26,696 nt of DNA, from NCBI RefSeq assembly GCF_001557235.1, contig NZ_LSJI01000187.1, forward strand, positions 1 through 26,696, in the 5' to 3' direction. The translations under genes were made by a program, and so were the position numbers. The notes beneath the pieces were generated by a model that saw only the letters and a list, made by a program, of their open reading frames with translations, did no database searches and had not been told where the DNA came from. Shown here in pieces: positions 23,783 through 26,696 of this stretch. Positions within the stretch are counted from its first letter, which is position 1. Every line of letters begins with the position of its first letter. The stretch is from Phenylobacterium sp. CCH9-H3 (GTDB taxonomy: Bacteria > Pseudomonadota > Alphaproteobacteria > Caulobacterales > Caulobacteraceae).

Positions 23783-26167
23783 TCACCAAGTGAACGAACG
23801 GGTCCCCGAGACGAACGTCGAGTCCGAGCTGTCCCAGGGCATCAGGTCGGCCGGCCGCGGGGGCAGGGGGGCCACTCCGGTCGGCCAGCGGTCGAACGCG
23901 GCCACGTAGCGCACGTCGAGCCGACCCGCGCCCGCGGGACGCACGCCGATCTCCACGCCCGTCCCGGCCGATTGCCAGTAGACGCGAACCCACTCGCCCT
24001 TGGGCAGGGTCAGCTCGATCGGAACGCCGGCGATGCGCGTCACCTGACCGCCGGCGCTGGCCCGCAGGCGCAGCTCCAGAGTCCGAGCGCCGGCTGGCGG
24101 CGCGGCCGAAAGCTGCAGGGTCCCGTTCGCGACCTTGGCGAGGGTGATGGCCGGCGCCGCCTCCGCGACCGGCGGGGCGCTGGCGGCGAGCATCGGCTGT
24201 CGCCAGGCCCAGTGCGAAAGCCGCTCGACGGGTCCGCCCTCCGCCCGCAGGACGGCGTCGGTCCACGGGCCGCTCAGCTTCGGCGGGCTGTAGCGCCAGG
24301 CCCGGCCGGTGTCCTGGTCGACGTGGTAGCCCACGTAGCTGACCTGCGGGTAGCGGGGCGTCCACGGGTCTTCCGCCCGGATGATGAGCGTCATGGCCAG
24401 GCCGCCGGCCAGCAGCAGGCCGCCGATCACCAGGCCCTTCTGGGCGCCGGTGTCGGGTTGCGCCAGGGGCCACAGAACGAGGCCCGCGGTGATCATCTGG
24501 ATGGCGAAAAGGGGCATCAGGTCCATGCCCTCGTAGGCGAAGTGCGAGATGCCGCCCTGCCAGCCCAGGGCCGCCGCGGCGAGGACCACCAGAAGCCCGA
24601 TGGGCAGGACGCCCCGCTTGGCGCTGAGCGCCGTCGCGGCCGCGCCGATCGCCGCCACCAGCAGCGGCCAGGCGATGACATAGGCCGCGCCGGGCGCCGC
24701 GACCTGGAGGATCGTGGCGAGGATGAGGCCCAGGATCAGCGCGCCGGCCCAGGCGCCCTTGCGGCTGGCCGGACGGCTGTAGACGAACACCCCGATGGCG
24801 CCGGCGACCACGCCTGAGACGATGCCGATCCAGTCGATCTCGCCGAAGGCCGAGGCGGCCAGTCCGAGCACCAGGGGGATCGACGCCATCCAGCGTCGGC
24901 CGCGCGCCATGTCGCCCGCGGCCAGCATCAGGAAGCCCAGCGACAGCATCATGATCGCCCATTCCCACGGCGCGGACTGGGCCAGCAGGAACCGCTGCTC
25001 GATGAAGCCGAACCCCGCGCCGGTCAGCCGCCGGGCGAACTCCAGCACGGCTACCGTCCCCACGCCGGCGAAGGCGAGGGCGCCCATGCCGCGCACGATG
25101 TCGGTGGCCGGGAACTCGCCCGAGTGCCGCGCCCAGCGGACGGAGAACGCCAGCAGCACGGCGGCGACCAGGAGGATCACCCAGCCGAACCACACCGGAT
25201 AGGCGATCACCGTGTCGCCGAAGAGGTTCGAATAGACGACGTTGGGCGAGCGTTCGGGCAGCCGCGCGGCGAAGGCTGTCTCGGCGGTGGCGGCCAGGAC
25301 CTGGGTCCCCATGTCCTGCAGCGAGCCGCGCTCCAGGTTCGCCGGGGTCGAGGTGGGGCTGTGATAGTCGAACTGGCGGCCGATGATGGCGTAGTTCAGC
25401 CCGGCGATGCCCGCCCTCAGCGACTCCGTCAGATCGGTGTCGTTCGGCATCTTCTCGTAGATCAGCACCGAGAGGGAGGACGACGACGGGTCGCGCGCCG
25501 TGCTGGCGAACATCCGGATCAGGTCGCCATTCTGCGCGCTGGTCTGGAACATGTTGACGCGGCCGCTCGAGCCGCGGGCCTCGACGTTGATCACCAGGCC
25601 GATGCGCCGGGCCAGCGGATCGCGGCGGAAGAAGTGGTTGGCGCCCAGGAGGCCCGCCTCTTCCCCGTCCGTGATCACCAGCATCACGTCGCGGGCGGGG
25701 GTTCCGCGCGCCTTGATGGCCCGGATGGTCTCCAGGGCCACCGCCACGCCCATGGCGTCGTCGGCCGCGCCGGGCGAGGCGGGCACGCTGTCGTAGTGGG
25801 CCATCAGCGCCACGGCGGGGGCGTTGCGGTCGCGGCCGGGCAGGACGCCGACGATGTTCTCCACGGCGCCGGCATAGACCCGGTCCGATGCGCGCCGAGG
25901 GATCTGGACACCCACGCCGGGCCGAACCTCCGGCGACAGGCCCAGCTCGGCCATCCGGCCGACAAGGGCGTCGCGGACGCGTGCGTTGGCGGGCGAGCCT
26001 ATGGGATGCGGCTCCGCGGCCATGAGGGTCACGTCGGCGAACGCCCGCTCGGCGGAGAATTCGCTCGCAGGGGCGCCGACAGGCCGCGACTCCGGGAGGA
26101 GCTGCTCGTTGAAGGCGATCCACGAGCCGAGCATCAGCGCGATCAGCAGCGCCAGGTAGCGACCCAT
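23783..26167 (-). CDS. M28-family membrane metallopeptidase with C-terminal exported domain
   Basis: A 794-residue protein. A signal anchor (3-20) leads to an M28 aminopeptidase domain (about 40-300). Zinc and catalytic residues are H124 (AHYDS), D136 or D137 (GAADDAMG), E169 and E170 (DGEEAGLLG), E196 (NVEARG) and H269 (DYHSPTST). About nine hydrophobic segments fill 325-600. A C-terminal beta-rich domain (about 610-794) follows. This layout resembles the ER metallopeptidase ERMP1/Fxna group and its bacterial relatives. The peptidase and tail domains should lie on the periplasmic side. The substrate is unknown. The ATG at 26167 has GGGGGAG 6 bases upstream. It lies downstream of ctrA but beyond a strong terminator, so it should have its own promoter in 26168-26223. 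Confidence 0.92.
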   Translation of the reverse strand: MGRYLALLIALMLGSWIAFNEQLLPESRPVGAPASEFSAERAFADVTLMAAEPHPIGSPANARVRDALVGRMAELGLSPEVRPGVGVQIPRRASDRVYAGAVENIVGVLPGRDRNAPAVALMAHYDSVPASPGAADDAMGVAVALETIRAIKARGTPARDVMLVITDGEEAGLLGANHFFRRDPLARRIGLVINVEARGSSGRVNMFQTSAQNGDLIRMFASTARDPSSSSLSVLIYEKMPNDTDLTESLRAGIAGLNYAIIGRQFDYHSPTSTPANLERGSLQDMGTQVLAATAETAFAARLPERSPNVVYSNLFGDTVIAYPVWFGWVILLVAAVLLAFSVRWARHSGEFPATDIVRGMGALAFAGVGTVAVLEFARRLTGAGFGFIEQRFLLAQSAPWEWAIMMLSLGFLMLAAGDMARGRRWMASIPLVLGLAASAFGEIDWIGIVSGVVAGAIGVFVYSRPASRKGAWAGALILGLILATILQVAAPGAAYVIAWPLLVAAIGAAATALSAKRGVLPIGLLVVLAAAALGWQGGISHFAYEGMDLMPLFAIQMITAGLVLWPLAQPDTGAQKGLVIGGLLLAGGLAMTLIIRAEDPWTPRYPQVSYVGYHVDQDTGRAWRYSPPKLSGPWTDAVLRAEGGPVERLSHWAWRQPMLAASAPPVAEAAPAITLAKVANGTLQLSAAPPAGARTLELRLRASAGGQVTRIAGVPIELTLPKGEWVRVYWQSAGTGVEIGVRPAGAGRLDVRYVAAFDRWPTGVAPLPPRPADLMPWDSSDSTFVSGTRSFTW

Positions 26168-26223
26168 CCGCGTCTCCCCCGAGTCTCGTTGGAGCTACGC
26201 TAGAGTGTATCGTCGGAAACGAA

Positions 26224-26249
26224 AACGCCCGGCGGTGAGGCCGGGCGTT
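26224..26249 (-). terminator. Rho-independent terminator of ctrA
   Basis: AACGCCCGGC (26224-26233) and GCCGGGCGTT (26240-26249) form a perfect 10-bp stem with a 6-base loop. On the minus strand the stem is followed by a T-rich run (GTTTTCGTTTCC). It lies 23 bases after the ctrA stop and before the M28 peptidase gene. Orientation and T tract fit termination of ctrA transcription. Confidence 0.85.
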
Positions 26250-26272
26250 CGGTGTTCGCAGGTCGAGCCGGA

Positions 26273-26696
26273 TCAGGCGGCGATGGTCGCGCCCATATCC
26301 TGCGGGTCGCGCAGCACGTAGCCGCGGCCCCAGACCGTCTCGATGTGATGCTTGCCCTCGGCGGCCGCGGCCAGCTTCTTGCGCAGCTTGCAGATGAAGA
26401 CGTCGATGATCTTCAGCTCGGGCTCGTCCATGCCGCCGTAGAGGTGGTTCAGGAACATTTCCTTGGTGAGGGTCGTACCCTTGCGGAGCGAGAGCAGCTC
26501 CAGCATCTGGTATTCCTTGCCGGTCAGGTGAACGCGGATGCCGTTCACTTCGACCGTCTTGGCGTCCAGGTTCACCACGATGTCGCCGGTCTTGATGACC
26601 GACTGGGCGTGGCCCTTGGAGCGGCGCACCACCGCGTGGATGCGGGCGACCAGCTCGTCCTTGTGGAACGGCTTGGTCATGTAATCGTCGGCGCCG
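26273..26696 (-). CDS. ctrA: CtrA cell-cycle response regulator, N-terminus cut by window edge
   Basis: The last 140 residues of an OmpR-type response regulator are visible. They begin in the end of the receiver domain, [15 protein letters not shown], which includes the conserved lysine of the KPF motif. A short linker leads to a winged-helix DNA-binding domain ([20 protein letters not shown], then [20 protein letters not shown] and [10 protein letters not shown]). These strings match the highly conserved CtrA of Caulobacterales as I recall it, rather than other OmpR regulators. CtrA, phosphorylated by the CckA-ChpT relay, silences the replication origin and activates division, flagellar and pilus genes. 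The C-terminus ends DMGATIAA; in Caulobacter the last residues act as a ClpXP degradation signal, often ending in Ala-Ala, as here. The phospho-acceptor Asp and promoters lie outside the window. Confidence 0.96.
   Translation of the reverse strand, partial: GADDYMTKPFHKDELVARIHAVVRRSKGHAQSVIKTGDIVVNLDAKTVEVNGIRVHLTGKEYQMLELLSLRKGTTLTKEMFLNHLYGGMDEPELKIIDVFICKLRKKLAAAAEGKHHIETVWGRGYVLRDPQDMGATIAA

Noticed and set aside
23751..26123. Second long minus-strand frame inside the M28 peptidase gene
   Set aside because: It is an Arg/Gly/Pro-rich alternate frame of a gene whose correct frame shows complete M28 motifs.

Overview
The window is a gene-dense, GC-rich, strongly coding stretch of an alphaproteobacterial chromosome, most likely Caulobacteraceae (Caulobacter or Phenylobacterium type). 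The best pointer is the gene cut by the right edge, whose visible part reads as CtrA, the cell-cycle master regulator of this group. The nitrogen-type phosphotransferase enzyme PtsP, the ubiquinone methyltransferase UbiG and a FixK/FNR-type box fit the same group. I see no insertion sequence, phage gene, CRISPR array, tRNA or rRNA. No gap between genes exceeds about 150 bases, so this looks like ordinary vertically inherited chromosome rather than an island.

Layout, left to right. Bases 1-3347 (minus): a RodZ-like membrane-anchored helix-turn-helix protein (cut by the left edge) downstream of ptsP. 3499-5554: a cytochrome P450 (plus) meeting an M24 metallopeptidase (minus) tail to tail. An AT-rich 24-bp palindrome lies just upstream of the M24 gene. 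5690-9494: a periplasmic alpha/beta hydrolase fused to a membrane domain, then a cysteine-rich winged-helix regulator divergent from an MFS exporter. 9541-11696: a protein with two tandem copies of a helix-turn-helix unit, tail to tail with aspartokinase lysC. 11817-18236 (plus): ubiG, an FkbM methyltransferase, a DCC-family thiol protein, a saccharopine dehydrogenase-like/DUF4166 fusion, an acyl-CoA ligase and an alpha/beta hydrolase. 18233-20639: a chromate transporter divergent from a zinc alcohol dehydrogenase. 20679-26696 (minus): ctrA with its terminator, an M28 membrane peptidase, an ArsC-like reductase, an M23 envelope peptidase, a second FkbM-like methyltransferase and a small exported cytochrome c.

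Themes. Several genes concern the envelope or growth control: the RodZ-like protein, the M23 and M28 peptidases, CtrA, and PtsP, which in Caulobacter feeds nutrient status to (p)ppGpp and the cell cycle. Others suit an oligotroph handling varied carbon sources or toxic compounds: the P450, acyl-CoA ligase, alcohol dehydrogenase, exporter and chromate transporter. Genes are tightly packed. Three convergent pairs overlap at their 3' ends, and FkbM, DCC and the dehydrogenase overlap by 4 bases each, which suggests translational coupling.

Nothing here is plainly a new defence or mobile system. The items most worth a second look are the coupled FkbM-DCC-dehydrogenase/DUF4166 cassette, the internally duplicated HTH protein, the FixK-type box placed for a leaderless cytochrome c message, and the AT-rich palindrome at 5570-5593.
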